Shown here piece by piece: positions 12,485 to 27,500 of a stretch of DNA of 64,000 nt. A program made the translations under genes and the position numbers. The stretch is taken from NCBI GenBank assembly GCA_003864495.1, contig ML133496.1:2757631-2821630 (forward strand), read 5' to 3'. The stretch comes from Nemopilema nomurai. Lineage: Eukaryota; Cnidaria; Scyphozoa; Rhizostomeae; Rhizostomatidae. Position 1 is the first letter of the stretch, and every line of letters begins with the position of its first letter. The notes under the pieces were generated by a model. The model saw only the letters and a list, made by a program, of their open reading frames with translations, ran no database searches and had not been told where the DNA came from.

Positions 12485-15400
12485 ATGGCGGCAACAGAAA
12501 CCTTTTCCTTAGGTGTGGATGACTCGTGGAAGGCCAGCGTTAGGCTGTTTAAAAATGTGAAAAACTCCTCTGAAGTAAAAAAGAAAGTTATTCTTGGTCA
12601 AATTCAAGCAGCCCTATTAAAGCCATCACTGGTGAGGGGGCACTATTCCCTTTTATTTCTTCTATATCATTAGTCCTAGACGTACGTACGTACCATTTTC
12701 ATCAGTGAATCCACATTCACCCTGCGAGTTTTGCATAGTTTAATCTATTCGGGAGCGACAAAGGCCTTATTGCAATGATTATCACACCCTTTGTCCCAAT
12801 CCATATCTATATGATCCAGAGAGTTATGGCTGAAAATCTGCAAAGAAACAACTTTGTCTTCATTCACAGCAAGAAAATTCTTAGTATGTGAACTGAATTC
12901 AAATAGTGGTTTTATTCTCTTTTAGTTTTAACATGTTTGATATGTACGGAATTTGAGAGTATGACCAAGTTAGTCGACCTTGCAAGAAATGTGCTGTCAA
13001 TGCCTTCATATTTCAAATTTACCATTATTATGAAAAAATTCTGAGTTTGGTAGTGAGCAATGGGTTTTTCAAGTAACTCATTAGCAAATTATCCAGGACT
13101 CCATGCATCTCTCCCAGGTTTTACCTGCATTTTCTAGAGGTACTTTTGATTGTCAAAATGATGATGATTACTAAATGTTATTTCTGCTTCGCTCTCCTTT
13201 TGCATTTTATAGTATTTTGACAGAAGTTTTGTTTATCTATGCCCTGCAAATCTTTGACAGGCTAGAATAGAACTGAAGTGCAATTGTAAAGTAAGTGTCA
13301 CAGTGGAGCTATGCTCATCTGATACCAATGTATCTATCACTGAGAATGATGTTTCTCCTTTCAGGTATGTGACAGTTTTTCAGTGATTGTGGCTGCTAAT
13401 AAAGCAAGACATCAAAAGCTTCATGGAAAGATGAAGACTGGAACAACTCACACTGAACTCATCTACAACTTGTCACCTTCCCATAGTGTGAGTTGTTTAT
13501 TGGCTCAACCCGTCTTCTACTTCGTCTAAATATTACTTTTTATTGACTATGAATATAACTAAAAATAAAGTTCAAACAGTCAGAACTAGTTATGTTTAAA
13601 GCTCTTAATTTTATAATTACAGAAGCCTTGGCTATTCAGGCTCTGCAATGGTTGGTCCATTTCAATGCAGTAGCTGACAGTGACACATTTACCAATGGGC
13701 CTACTGGACCCGGGCCCAGGAGGCCCCCTAAGATTTTCAACTTCAGAGGGCCCGGAGCAACTTTTTGAAAACCTCAATGAAGTACTGCTCTAAGGGACCC
13801 AATCAAATTTGGGCCCAGAGCCCTGGCGGTCCTAAATGCGGCCCTGGTAGCTGAATGGGCTCTGTCAAAGAAAGGAATATACTAGTAGAATAAAACCCTT
13901 CCAAAATCTAGTTTGTTGTTCAACAAGTGTCTTTTGTAGGCCTAACATTTGTAGACTACTAAAATGGTGTAGAAAGTACTTTTTCAATGCAATTTTTGCA
14001 GGTGAAGTGTTGAGTCTGGTAATAGGGATGTCCTTATAAGCAGCTGAACTAAAGTAAACTGAAATTGATAGAGTTGATGAAAGCAGATTTGAGAATTTCT
14101 TATTCAAGGCTTTATAGTGTATTAAAGACAAAAATATGACAAAGTTGTTCTATGTTTGGTTTTATAAGGAGCAAATGTTTTGATACATTCAGATATTAGT
14201 CACTTTATTTTGTGTCACCTTAATTTGCAATGCTAGACTGAACATGTTCAATGATACAAGATGGTAATGATGATGATAATTTTTATCTCACTACAGATAT
14301 CTGATTCACTTAAGAAATTTGGCATGGATGACAATGACAGCAGTATACTTCTTGCTTGCTTATATGATGTGAAAAATGAAAGCATTGTAAGTCTCCAGTT
14401 CTATATCCTTCAATTAGCCTTGACAAGAACTAGTTTTTAAGAAACTATGCAGATATGGAAATATGAAATATAAATAGATGGGCCATGCTTTTCATTTGGA
14501 TCCATTTTGACCTTCACTTTACTCCTAATCCAACCAAAGTTGCTCTTTTGCTTGCAATTACTGGTTTGTTTGAAGAAAGTTTTTCTGCTTCAATTCCTTT
14601 TAATATAAAGCTAACTGAAGCATCAAACTTTCTTTTAATACAAAGCTAACTGAAGCAGCAAGTTTAAGATCATGTCATACATTTGGTAGATGTGTAATAG
14701 TGTTGGTGACATTCAATGGTTATTGTTGTGAAGTAGTTATAGTTACAGCTCTGGCGTAATTAATTAGTTCCAGTGAAAGTCAAGTCAGTGCCGGAGAGAG
14801 TGTTTTCACAAGTATGATCATCAGAGTGGAAGTTGGAGAATCTTGCTTTGCTTTTAAATATTCATTGTAAATAGTTTATATGAAGTGGAGTTGGATTTGT
14901 AGGAGGTCTCCTCATTCACGGAGAACTGCAACCTACGGTTACAACAGTGATATCAATGAGCTTTATACAAAACAAATTAGCAAGTTATGGTCTCTTAGCA
15001 GTTAGACTTTTTCTGGTTTAATTTGTTGATACACATTATTAACTCACTGTTTATTGTTTCACAGGTGGAAGCTTACTCTAATGAAATAGTTGGGGATATT
15101 TGTTCTGCTGATGAAATACCAAATTTTAGCAATGAATTGGAAATAAAAAAGGTATTAATATGTTTACAGTGTATAACGTGGGATGCAGAGATCTCATCTC
15201 TAAGTACAAATTTCTCATAAAAATAATTTCCGTTTGCATGAGCAGAGGGCTATCTGGGCTTTGACTTCCCGGGATCCTCCCTAGGCAGGCTGGAAATCTC
15301 CCATGTAAGTGCAATCAAACAGGCTTGCATGTGAACAGGCCATGAAAGGCAAGATAATTAAGTGTTGATTGTTTTTTGACCAAGCAGTTTTTGTGTTGAT

Positions 15401-16183
15401 AGGCCAGGACTTTAGGAGAACATAGAGTATTATTTCTGAAGGATTGCCTAAGGATTTTATATCTTAATCTGTGATTACCACCAGTTCATTGCTAAAAAAT
15501 TTGATGTAATTACTTATAATGTCAACAATGAAGAAATAATGCGTTGTTTTCATTGGCAACTTCACCTTTCATATAGGAATAACTTTTAAAAAGGTACAAA
15601 GAAAATACACATTTGAAAACCTTAATAGTAAAACCATAGATATAAGACTCGAAATAAATCAAAGTTTGGGACATGCCCTTCTTTTCTCTTGCATTTGACA
15701 CATGTTTTTGCAAGGGTGATGGCCTGTGTAAAATGAAAAGGCCTGTGATAAGTGGAAAATTTTGCTGATTATCTTATGACTGTTACCATTAATTATTGAG
15801 TCTTATCTTTTGTCAATGTTTGAGCTCTTATCTTTTGTCACATGTTTTGTCTGTTGCGTAGGCCAGCAGATGGTTTTTGTGACATAATTTGAGGGGTTGA
15901 TTATACATCAAAGTGTTTTTGTCTGTTTGTGTTTATTAATGATATCTTATTGTGTCATTATCATAGTATCACTAACAAAGATAAAAGTAGGGCGTAGGAG
16001 TGAAACCTGTTGCAATGGTTTTGTTCTTTGATGATGCTCAAAGCAAGATCCAACCATGATAAACAGTTTTTCCATGTCACTTTTGAATTTTCATAGATGT
16101 ACAAAATCACTGATAAGGAGCTTGAAATTGGGACATTAGCAGAAGCAGTCGTTTGCAGAATTGCAACCAAAGATGCATCTTAA
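12485..16183 (+). CDS. TPRKB: TPRKB / Cgi121 homologue, KEOPS complex subunit, 5 exons
   Basis: 177-aa protein of the Cgi121/TPRKB family, which binds the Bud32/PRPK kinase in the KEOPS (EKC) complex that makes t6A on ANN-decoding tRNAs. Exons: 12485-12631, 13365-13487, 14297-14386, 15065-15151, 16097-16183. Every intron is phase 0. Family features in order: LFKNVKN near residue 21, the FSVIVAANKA segment, HGKMKT, the ELIYNLSPS strand, ISDSLKKFG, then a C-terminal YKIT..ELEIGTL segment and CRIATKDAS. Human TPRKB is 175 aa, so this is full length. The chosen ATG opens the only frame leading into the conserved region. An AATAAA lies at 16194-16199, unusually close to the stop; a later poly(A) site is possible. 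Confidence 0.93.
13678..13846. mobile_element. Non-autonomous hAT-type MITE in TPRKB intron 2
   Basis: A 169-bp insert is flanked by a perfect 8-bp direct repeat GTAGCTGA (13670-13677 and 13847-13854). Its ends are CAGTGACACATTTA on the left and, read inward from the right, CAGGGCCGCATTTA. 8-bp target duplications and CAG-G termini are hallmarks of hAT transposons. The interior is G/C-rich with runs such as GGGCCCAGGAGGCCCCC. No transposase is encoded. Confidence 0.88.
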
Positions 16184-18541
16184 CCTTGGAATGAATAAAA
16201 TAACTGGACAAGATGCTGCTGGTATTTCAAGCATACCATTCTTAAGGAGTGTATGACCATTATCAAGTGATGAAGGCAGTGCAGTAGAAGAATAATGTCT
16301 GGTATGAGCTCAACGCTCATTTTGGCCACAAACTTGAAGTTTCAAGTCTCTAGATGCTGCAAATTTTCTTATGTTCAAATCAGCCATCTATCAAATGCTT
16401 CTTTTGATTGTGAGGAGCTTGTGATGTGATTCCATAAATACAGTCTCAAACTGGCATGGCTTTGGTGAGGTACTTTTCATTCAAATATGGTACTTATGTC
16501 AGATGGCTCAGGAAGGGCCACAACAGCCTGAAAATAATCTCTGGACTGCTGAAATCAGAAAAGATTTATAGAAGCATCTGGTTTCCTGGATTGTGCTTTT
16601 CTCAGACATATTTTTAATAGCTCTTTGTCAGTTGGAAGTATTTGCTTTCATTTGGAATTGCGAAAGCCGTAATTTGTATTAAGTTTATAATTTCATAATC
16701 TATGTATTGATTGACGACTCTCAGATTCTCAGTGAAATTGTGGATGGGGGTATTCCTTTGTTCTTATGTGCTCTGCGTTTTCAAATGCAAACATTCGACT
16801 GGTCTGGCTGCGTTTCCTGGTCTAACATTACCTTTGAAGTGTTCACTTGCAGTGGCGTTTCTATGGCGTGCTTGGCCTTCAGAGCATAAAGCTCAATAGA
16901 AAGGAAAGATGAGTATTGTGTGTCGAGAGTTGAATTAGCGTCGATGTGATGAAATAAACAAAGGATTGAAATGACACCTAAGAAATTCAGGTGTGAATGA
17001 GTGTGTTACAATAGAGGGTATGAAAACGTTGAAACAATTGTTTTAGTGGTTGATGAATGGAAAGGAAGATAATTGCATGAATTAAGTAAGCTATGTAAAG
17101 CTATGTGAATTTATGTAAACAAATCGCTACAAATGCATTATCGAGTCAGTTTCTTAACACTTTATACGTACCTTTAATACATATATCTTTTATTAAGGTT
17201 ACTGGATGCCATTTGTCGTGAAGTCCTTGTTGGTATGGAGACAGATCTGTAAATGTTTGTTTTATATAGAACGGGCCGGCCTACTCAAAGCTGCACATTC
17301 ATTGCAATCAAGCTCAAATTAATCACTCAGATAGTATCTTTAGTGTGCCAAACATGGCTAAGTTTATCCGCGTTGTAATCCTGTTTTAGAAAAGTCATTA
17401 TTTTTATGTTATCATTGACAAGTCACAATTTGTCTTTTTTCATTCTACTGAAATACGTTCTATTGGTGGTGCAGTTTCTGGAGAAATCAAAAGCCTTTAG
17501 GGTACATTATTATGAAAACTATGCAGTTGTAAATAGATAAATATAATTCTAAGAGCCACATATCGATAAAGATTTCGAATAGGTCATTTTTTCTAGCAGC
17601 TTATAATTTTCAAACTGCACGGAACGTTGGATCAAAATTGTTTTCCAATTTTCTGCACAACTTTTGCAGTACGAAATATCTGTTTACTTTCCCTTATTCA
17701 TCCACCTGCCTGCCATCACTCTTTATATGAAAAAGGTTTTTCATCCCAGTGTTTAACGTCAGTAAAATACAAGGACTGAGAGCAAACAAAGAATGCATTT
17801 CTATTCACTCAATCTTATACAATATTCATGAGGCATATAAAATCGTTTTGAAATGATTTCCTTTTAATTGTTACTTCAAGAATTAACAAAGTTGACTTTC
17901 GATCTAGTGTATGTTATTGTCGTCGTCTTGCAGGTCTCGAAGCTTATATGAGTTGTAGTTGAATATTTTCGTGAAAAGTTCGCTTGCAATCTACTCTTTG
18001 CTCTAACCCCTTACTTTTCCAAAGAGTTCTTCCACGTCTATTTGTAATGCGCATGCTCGAGATGAATTCAACATGGTGGTGCTGGTGTATTTCGAACGTA
18101 GAAGAAAGCCAATAGAATGAGAAATTTTTTAGATGTAACAGAGAGATGGATATCACCGCACCAAGCAGATGTGATGTCTAGTTGAACAGTTACAATAACG
18201 GAGAACTTATCACATTAAATTATGGTATAGTATCGTTTATAAACAGTGTTAAACAAACAGTTGCCAGCAAATGACACAAGTCGTGCCGTGTTTGGGAACA
18301 GCAATATCGGATTGGTGGTACTGTGACGCTTACAGACGCTTACAGGGATGTGAAAGAACCTGTTCATTATCAAATCAAGATGTAAAGCTATACAACCGAA
18401 TCTTGAAGCACTGATGTCCTAACGTTTTCCCTCTTACACATACATCACAATTTCAGGAGAACGTCTTATTTTGTTTGTTTATTTTTACTCTGCAAAGCTG
18501 ATGATATGGCCTGCTGTACTTTTTGACCAAAGGCAAACAAA
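16184..18541. other. Intergenic region TPRKB-MON2
   Basis: AT-rich, with no coding exon, RNA gene or clear repeat recognised. It must contain the TPRKB 3' end and the MON2 promoter, but I could not point to specific sites. Confidence 0.5.
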
Positions 18542-21500
18542 ATGGACCAAGAACTCCAAGCCAAGAGATTTGTAGAGACTTTATTGTCAGATTTTAAGCT
18601 TATTCACAATGAATCAAAGAAGAAATACCCTGCAGTAAAAGAGGTAAAAGGAAGTTTTCATATTATAATGTTCCTTATTCTTTCATTCAACCTAGCGTTT
18701 TTGAGTGACTCTGAAAGGAGGAAAGATGCATACAATTAAGATACACCAAATATACTTTTTATATATAGATGTTTTCATCATTTTAAGCTGCACTAAAATC
18801 AAATGTGATTTACATGTAGCAAAAGTTTTCATGACTGAAAAACACACATTGTTGTTTTTAGGCATTTAGTAACACAATTTTTTAGTAACAACACAATTTA
18901 TAAGCCATATTTACATTCAAATCAGTTCTAGAGCGGTCAGCACAAATGCTGACACACTGCATGATGCTTTGACCTAGCTATTGCCTGTGCAAATAGTAAA
19001 AAGAATCAAAAACTGAAATTGAGTTCAATGAGCTTTTCAGTTCTATGTAGAGTATGATAGTTTGAAGATGCTACCCTGGGCTCTTTGCTTTAGATGATCA
19101 TTACCAAACTGCACTATTTACTTTATATTACTTAGTAAAATTCAGGCACATCTTTTGTCAAATAAGAAGTGTCTTGTTAAACAGGATCCAAACACACTTC
19201 TATTCCAGTCAGGAATTTGCCTATTTTACAGGTAGTTTTGATTTGATGTCTGTATTCATACTTTTTATTAATTACTCATTTGTTTCTCAATTCTATTCTG
19301 CCTTTATTGTAGGCTGTAGAAGGAGGCATCTTACGGCTGCGCATGGTTTCTAGTCAAAATGTCAATGTTTACAGGGGTAACTAAATTGCCTGTTCAAAAC
19401 TTTTTAAGCGTAATTGATATAGATTCACTGGGTTTTTTTTACTTACATATATTATATATATGTAGCAAATTTTTGGAAGTTAATTACTTAAGACCTTCCA
19501 CCTAAGGATTTTTAAAATATTTTTGTGTTTGGTTTACTGCACTCTTTAGTGTATTTATTGTAGGAGTTTTCCTTGCATTTAAAATTTTCTGTATCATTGG
19601 TTAGATATTTTGTGTTCAACGAATATATACTTTATATTCTAAATCAATTTTTGACAATTTTTTGCTCCACAGTCTTGTCTGAAAGCAATGATATTTTCCG
19701 TCCTCTGCTAATGGCATGTGATACAAAGACACCCAAAATTGCTTCCACTGCACTGACTTCAATACAAAGACTAGCTTCAAGCAGTGCCATTGGAGAGGTA
19801 TGCTAAAGTCATTGGATAATTTTTGATATAATATCCATCAGGGTGGCCAGGTATTCAATCTGCACATTGATAGAATCTTTAGTGACAGCAAGATAAAGCT
19901 AATTTGTCATTGGCTAGCCTGGTTTTACAAAAAATATTTTCAACATTCATTAACTAAAAAGCTTAGAAAAACAACCATATATAATGTACTACTAGGGGGG
20001 AAAATGATAATGATAAAAAGTTATACATGTTTTATATCTTATCAAGATTAGAAAGTATTGTTATCAATAAAGTTCCTGCTAAAATAAAAATAAAATTGTG
20101 AAATTTTTGTCATTTCCTTGCATAAAGGAATTTGAATGCTAACTTTTTTGTTGGTAGGCGGTAATATATGTGATTATTATCATCCTTTTGATGTTTAGGG
20201 ATACGCACCAAGCATTGTCAATCAGCTGTGGGAGTTGTCAAATGCAGGTGTTGAAGAACTGAGGGTGTTGCAGTCAATTTTGATCTTGATCACAACTTCT
20301 CCAGCAGTTCAGAGGGATTCCCTAGCTAAAGTAAAATATTTTCATATTTCAAATAGATTGCAGTAGTTTATTTCAATGTGGAAATTATGAAGACCTTTAT
20401 GAACACAAGTATTTTGGGTAATTTTTCTAATAAGTAGGTTTTTACAGACAAGTTAAATTAATGCATTTCTTGGTGCCGTAAAAAGACCTCAAGAAGTAAT
20501 TTGTTTGAAGATGCCTCCCAACTAACATTTCCTTTCATAGTTTCTCAATTATGCATCAGCAGTGTATTTGAATCCATTCAGTCTTCTCTAGTCATTGTAA
20601 ACAAAACTTAGAGCTAGAAATCCTGATGTTCTTACCATTTGATCATTTTTTATTGAAAGTGATGTTTTTAATAAGTAGCTATATCTGCGAGCAAATTCAA
20701 TTTAGTTATTGTAGATAAATAAGTGCCTTTTGTTTGGCAATTTGAGGAGTTTGACCTTTGGTTTCCAATAGTGGACTTAATCCATTGTTTTTCTTTCTCA
20801 GACTGTGGTTATTTGTTTCCACCTGTACTTCAGTTCTGACTCAACAATTAGCAGCACAGCTGCTGCCACCATTCGCCAAAGCATATCCGTGATTTTAGAT
20901 AGAATGGTGGAAGAAGACAAAGTTGTAAAAGGTAGGGAACCAAATTCTTATGCAAAGCGTTATTGTAACAAAGGTCTTTGAAATTGAAGTTATCATGATT
21001 CCTTTCCTGGTTTTTGGTCATTTATTCCTCTAAGTCTACCTAGCCTTTTGCTGTAAAATTGAAATTGCTCCTGGTGGTTTCCTGAGACCATTGAAATAGT
21101 TTCTTACCAAATTAGACTATGTGTTTTTAAAATTGCGTTCTGAAGCCAGCCTGCTTTTGCAGTTGGAAGCCATTATCGTTTAGCCAACAATAACTTTGCA
21201 GTTGTCAAATGCCCATGTCTCTCAACTGAAGGCACAACACCATTTCATAAAATGGGGATATTATGGATTAATTAAAAATAATTTTCTCAATTCTCATTTT
21301 TTGCAGACACTCCTGTCGAAAGTGGAATGTCATACCATAGCAAGTGCCCTAAGACGCTGCACCCACAAGCTAAGGATGCATATCTACTTTTTCAGGTAAG
21401 CTCAACCGTTTAATTTTTTTGCCTCTGTAGATGTCCCAAAAGTGTCCATATTCCGTAATTCTCTCATTTTATTCCAACAAGTTTTAGAAAATTCACTGAC

Positions 21501-24500
21501 TGGTAGAAGCCGTAAATGTTCAATCATGGTTGCCATTGTGCATGATTACCAACCATGGTCTTTTTGAGCATCAATGCTTTTTGATCATCAATGCCTTTTT
21601 AGAATCTGACAAAAACATTTAAATGGAAAATATAAGAACTGCTTCTCTGTACTGCTTCTCTGTACTGCTTCTCTGTACCGCCTCCTCTGTACTGGCTTCT
21701 CTTTACAGGCTTCTCTTTACAGGCTTCTCTTTACAGGCTTCTCATCTTACTTCTATTTTAAGGATTTTTCCTTGCACTGGCTTATAAAGGCACAGTAAAT
21801 GCACAATTCGAAACTAACTTAGGGATTGGTAGAAGTTTCTTTTTTTTGTTTCAAATTCGAAGCTGGTTAATCCTTGTCCTGGATGCACATTTCAATTAAC
21901 GACTAATTTGTTGAGTTTAAATGAGGCAAACAGGTTTTATTGTCTAAAAATAGCTTTGCCTACGACTCTTCTCACCTGACACGCCTATTTACTTTGTGCT
22001 TCCTAATGATGATCCCCTTTTTGTCACATTTACAAGGATTTATGTCAAATAACAAGCGGAGATTCACCTTACTGGCTTGTTGGGATCAAGGAAATGACCC
22101 GAACGTTTGGCTTGGAGCTTCTGGAATCTGTGCTCAAGCATTACCCCAATGCCTTTCTTCAGGTATGTTATCCGTCCTGGATTTCTATTCTGGTTTTCAT
22201 AAAGTATTTTTGCAAGATCGTCTTTCAGTGAGGATTGTATTTATAAGATAAACATCATCTCGTGGCGTAAATGTCAGGTCGGCGTCTTCATTACAGTTCA
22301 ATAGCACAACGAATATCAACATTACACGTTTTAAATGTGGGACGTTTCGTTCGCCTGCAAAAGGGCCTAAACCGCAACCGTTGCTTGATTGTCGTAGCTT
22401 CGTAGTGTCCCTGAACCCCTAATGTGTCACACGACATCTCTTCATGTACAGCTGATGTTGGATTGCTTCATTGATGACGTATGGCTGAAATTGTCAGCTA
22501 ATTAGCACATGTGCTTTTAATCAAGAAATAAAGCTCCAACATATTTACCTTGACATTCATATAATCCCGTTTGGATTTAGTGCTTTTCTTCTGAATCTAG
22601 AGTCGTTCTTGGATTTTGATATTATTTGAGTCATTTTTTACGTCATTGAATCTTTAGCTCGTTTTATTGTTGTATGTAGGTGAAACAATAATGTAGGCGT
22701 GTGACAAAAATATCTTCATTATTTCATAAATGGTACAGCAATCGAAATAGGCTTTGGTCTATGATGTTTATTCTTGTTGTTAGTTGATTAGATAATACAG
22801 TTGTTTCCTTCTTCTACAGCATCCAGAATTTTGCTACCTTTTGAAGGAGAGGGTGTGCCCATTGATAATCAAACTTTTCTCGCCAAACATCAAGTTTAAG
22901 CAAGGCATCACCGGGCAACCGACAGTTGTAGAAAAACCTGTTTTTCCTGTTTCAATGAGGCTTTTGAGGATCGTTTCTATTCTAATCAAGCAATTCTACA
23001 CGTTGCTGGTAAGACTTTTTTGGGCTCCCTTATCAAGTCTCGTCATTTGCACGTGGGTTTAGCTAATTGTTTCTAATGATAAAGAATGGAAATGTGCTTA
23101 CCGACAACTAAGTTATTATTGAGCTTCAAATTGCTAACAATCAGAATGTGTCTCGGTTTAAGGATGGAAGTAATTATTACTGTTTATCCATCCTTGTAAG
23201 CTTTATTGAATGGCACACTGACTAAGTTTCGATGTCATGCGTATTATTATATAGGAAGCAAGACTTTGTTTTCTGTGCAGGCTGTGTCTATCAGGCAGCT
23301 AGAGATATGCGTGTCAAGCAGATTGGTATCATGTTTTACTAGTAGAATGCTAAATTCAGTGCTTGTTGCTTCCAGGTGACAGAATGCGAAATCTTTCTTT
23401 CGTTGCTGGTGAAATTCCTCGATGCAGACAAACCCTTTTGGCAACGTGCGTTGGCTTTGGAGGTCCTCCACTCACTTTGTGTACAACCACAGCTGCTAAG
23501 GTTAGGCAACCTGCCTTTTTGTAATTGCCTCGTTTCTGCTTTGTGGGATCTCGTATTCACTGGTCAATGCCAGTTCTGTTCTCCTGTTCGAAGTTACGTG
23601 TGCGATTTGTTTTGCAATTGTATCCAGTGTATTGCTGTTGGACTATTTACGATGACGTGCGATTAAATGCGATTGCTGGTTTGAAAATATATTGAGAGTT
23701 TAATTGTATAATTCTTAAACAAATTTTGTCAATGTTAGTTATAATTTCTATTACTTGGCCGTGGTAGTCTTTGTTTATAGGTTTGTTTTGATTCATTCTA
23801 ATTAGCTAGTTAGCACTCTAATTGACTCACTCTGATCATGTCATTAATTCTGTTGACCTCCAATGTATCTATTTTCTTTCGCCACCTTATAGCTCATTTT
23901 GTCAGTTCTACGATTTACAAGAACACTCGACCAAAGTTTTTCACGAAATCTGTCTCGCTTTGGAAATTTTCATCCAGTCTATGTTCAGCAAGGAGGCTGC
24001 AAACCTCACAGCGAGCTCATTGATGTCGGCTCCGCAGTCGTCAGCCAATCAGAACCATGCTACTTCAAACACCTCAGAAAAGATGATGCAGCAGCCTGGC
24101 TTTTCCTACAAAGGAGTCTGGATCCCAATTAACAGCGTTCCTCCGACGGGGATTTCAAAACCAGTGTAGTAAGTGTGGAGTTTAAGTCCAGCGTGCTGTT
24201 GCCACAACCTTTTACCAATGTTTTTACGTTTCCACAGTTTATCAAAATTGCAGAAATATGAATGTTGAATTGATTTCAAGCTGCTGTTAATTATCAATGC
24301 CCAGAAGCTCTTCGGGAAATCCTTCTGTGGAAGTGGTCAAATCTTTCAAAATATTTTTCCAAATCATATTTGGAGTTTTAGACCAGCGTGAAGTTGCCAC
24401 AGCTTCTCAACCTTTTTAAAGAATATTCAGACTTTTGATGGACACAGTTTATAGAATATGGCATAGCTACAAAATCTGTGGAATTTGCTCGAAATATTAA

Positions 24501-27500
24501 ACCACTATACATATATTGCAAAAATATAAATATACCCATGTTTGTCTAGCGTTGTTCATTTTCCTTGCTTTTAGCTTAGAACAACTGGATTTCAAAGGAG
24601 ATGCTGCCTCTGTATCTGAGACCTACGCCATGTCAATATCAGTGGGGTGTGTCCTCGAGATTGCGCGCACCATCGACGTGTTGGTTCATTCGTCTGGGAA
24701 CAAGCGGCCTAGCAAAAGTTTTGTTGAATCTCGAAAAGACCCAGGACCGCAAAGCAAAGACAAAACGGGTGTCGGATCCGAGGCCATGAAGGACAGAAGC
24801 AATATTTCCTTCCAGTCAGATGGTGGTTAGTCAGTTAAAACCGCAAAGTCAATTTTCTCGCATTTGTAAATCTTTAACCTGTGTGACAGAATAGAGAGAA
24901 GAGACACGTCGGCATCCTTTGAAGTTTTATTACAATTGCTAGAGCTGTTCCTATCTTGGCTGATCCGAATAGATTTAACCAGTTTTTGAAATTCCAGTTT
25001 CTTTGTTATTTTTTTGCTGGAATCGTTAGAATGTCTTGCCTGTAATTAAATGCTTGTTACTTTTTCTGCGCAATATTTTCTTATTGGCTCAATTGAAGTT
25101 ACTGTTGATTTTAGAAAATAGCACTCTCTGGAAAGAAATGGTGCAATCTTCGTGGGACAGTCTTCTCTCTACGTTGCAACTGCTTTTAGAAGCGAGGTAT
25201 ATAACCATTGCTGTTATTAAAATTTATCTGGTGTTTTGCAGTAGTTTTACCAAAGACCGCTGAAGGTAGTTGGGAGAAGGGAAAAACATAATGGTTTGTA
25301 AATCCTGCACAGTTTCTTTTTCTTCTACCTCTCAATGGCAGCCATTTTAACGGTTCTTCACCAATACACTTTATTCTTCGTACACACTTATCTGTTCTCA
25401 CATTGCCCTTCCATCTCTGCTTGGTGTCCCCATCTTCTCTTTCGTGTCACCGCCAAATCATATCTGAGCCTTCCGCTTCTACATAGTCCACCTATTACCT
25501 GTTCTATGGAGACCTAAATCCTACAATGTCTCAAGACTTGATTTCATTGTTGTTATGCCCATTAATGGCGTTGTCTAATTTATTTCAGCGTCGACGAAAC
25601 AATAACAGAAAACATTCTGAAAGCCATCCAAACCTACGCTAGTGTCAGTGGTCAACTGGACTTCACGCCAACTAGGGACTCCTTTGTCTCCTGCCTATGC
25701 AAATCAGCAATACCTGCAAGCTACCTAATGAGCTTGACGTCATCATCTAAACTAGACCCAGGCTCTAGCCATCATGCAGGTGTTCCAAGCTCTGCTTCGT
25801 CTCAATCACTTTCTAATCACTCGACTAGCCCAGGAAGCTCAGGCAACGGAAACAGAGAGGTAATTTTTGTGGTTGTTGATTATTTCACTTGTGATTAGTG
25901 ATTATTGATTTTTGTATTTTTGATTTGTGATTATTGTATTTGTTGCGTTATTATGTTTCCATCGCTTTTCCTAGATACCAATAAACTTTTGTTGAATTTA
26001 GATTAGTGCTCAAGGTGCAGGGTACAAATAACACATCAAAAGAAATAAAATCTCAGTGTAGTTGTCTAGTATATTCTTGTTGGAGCATTTTGAGTTCTTG
26101 AACCGCTACTAATTTTTCTGTGTTCATTTTTTTAAATATCCAGGTTTGCGTTCCCTTGCAATACCTACTTTCTAAATACGAGAATGCCATTCTCCTGTCT
26201 GAAGCTCTTTTATAACTACATCTGGTGTTGCAAAACAATTTCTTATGAATGTGCCTGATAAATTGTTCCATCCCCAGCTCACAGCCAAGAATATTCAGTG
26301 CATGCGTGCCATTCTGAGCCTGGCACATTGCCATGGTGACGTCCTTGGCACATCCTGGTACATGGTACTTCAGACGTTGCAGCACCTCACTGTCATTCTG
26401 GGCTTGAAGTTTTCGGCAACGGGCTCATTGAAGGGAATACAGGCGAACGACCTTCCATCGTTGGTATGTTTAAGCACAGCCTTGCCTCATCGCATAGGTC
26501 ACTTGATTTTATCCTTGTTCTTGTAAAATTATGTTTATAACTGATTAGGCGTTTGAACAAAAATGTGCAAAATTGCTGCTACTTTTGTAGTATTGTTGTC
26601 CACTTAAAAAGCAAGGTTTGTTAAGTCACAAACAGTCCCACTCAAGATCTGTTAATTCTTTACAACACAAGAAGATAGTGATAGATTCTTTTTTTTAATT
26701 TGACGTTAGTATCATTATGGAATTCCATTTGAATCATGCTCTTCTAACATTTCCACAAAGCTCTCATTTTAAAACTTTTTGCCATGAGTCATGGTGCATC
26801 GTAGGATCTAATGAAAGCAAACAAGGCCTCACACTCTAAGATAACAACATTAGCTAAAATGCAGATGATTTATACGTTGATGTTGTTCCAGGTCATGTCC
26901 CAGTCGCTGTTGTCGGAGCTGCCTGTTTTATCAGCCATGTTGTCAAGGTTATTCGAAAGCACCCAGTAAGGAGATTTTGTTTTACATTTTCACATGACTG
27001 TAAGAGGTTGCTATTGTCAAAAAGGGGGGGGGGGGAGTATCCCGCAGGGTTGTTTTGTCATTGAGTTAACAAGGAGGTCTGATGTTACAAAGCATCTGCA
27101 GAGCCAATACTAAGAAATATTTTATCAGTAACATTTTTAAGTTTATATGGAGGGCTAAGCATATTTGAGTCTTGATCCACAGCTGCGTCGGTGTCAAGCG
27201 AATTGTAGTAGATAGGACTTGAACTATTTGACTTCCTTCTCCAACAGCTGTATCATTCTTCTAAAAGCTGTACCGTTTTCTGTATTTTTCTGTCAACAGA
27301 ATAAAAATCTAACATGATTTAAAGTAATTCCTTGTTTGCTTAAAGATTCCTTGATGACGTGGCTCTTCACCATCTGGTCAACGCCCTTTGTCGCCTGTCA
27401 ACCGAAGAGATGGAACATGCCTCAAACAATAAGGTAGGCTACGTAACACTTACGCATACGTAACTTAACATACAATGGCAGGTGTAATTGAGAATGTTTA

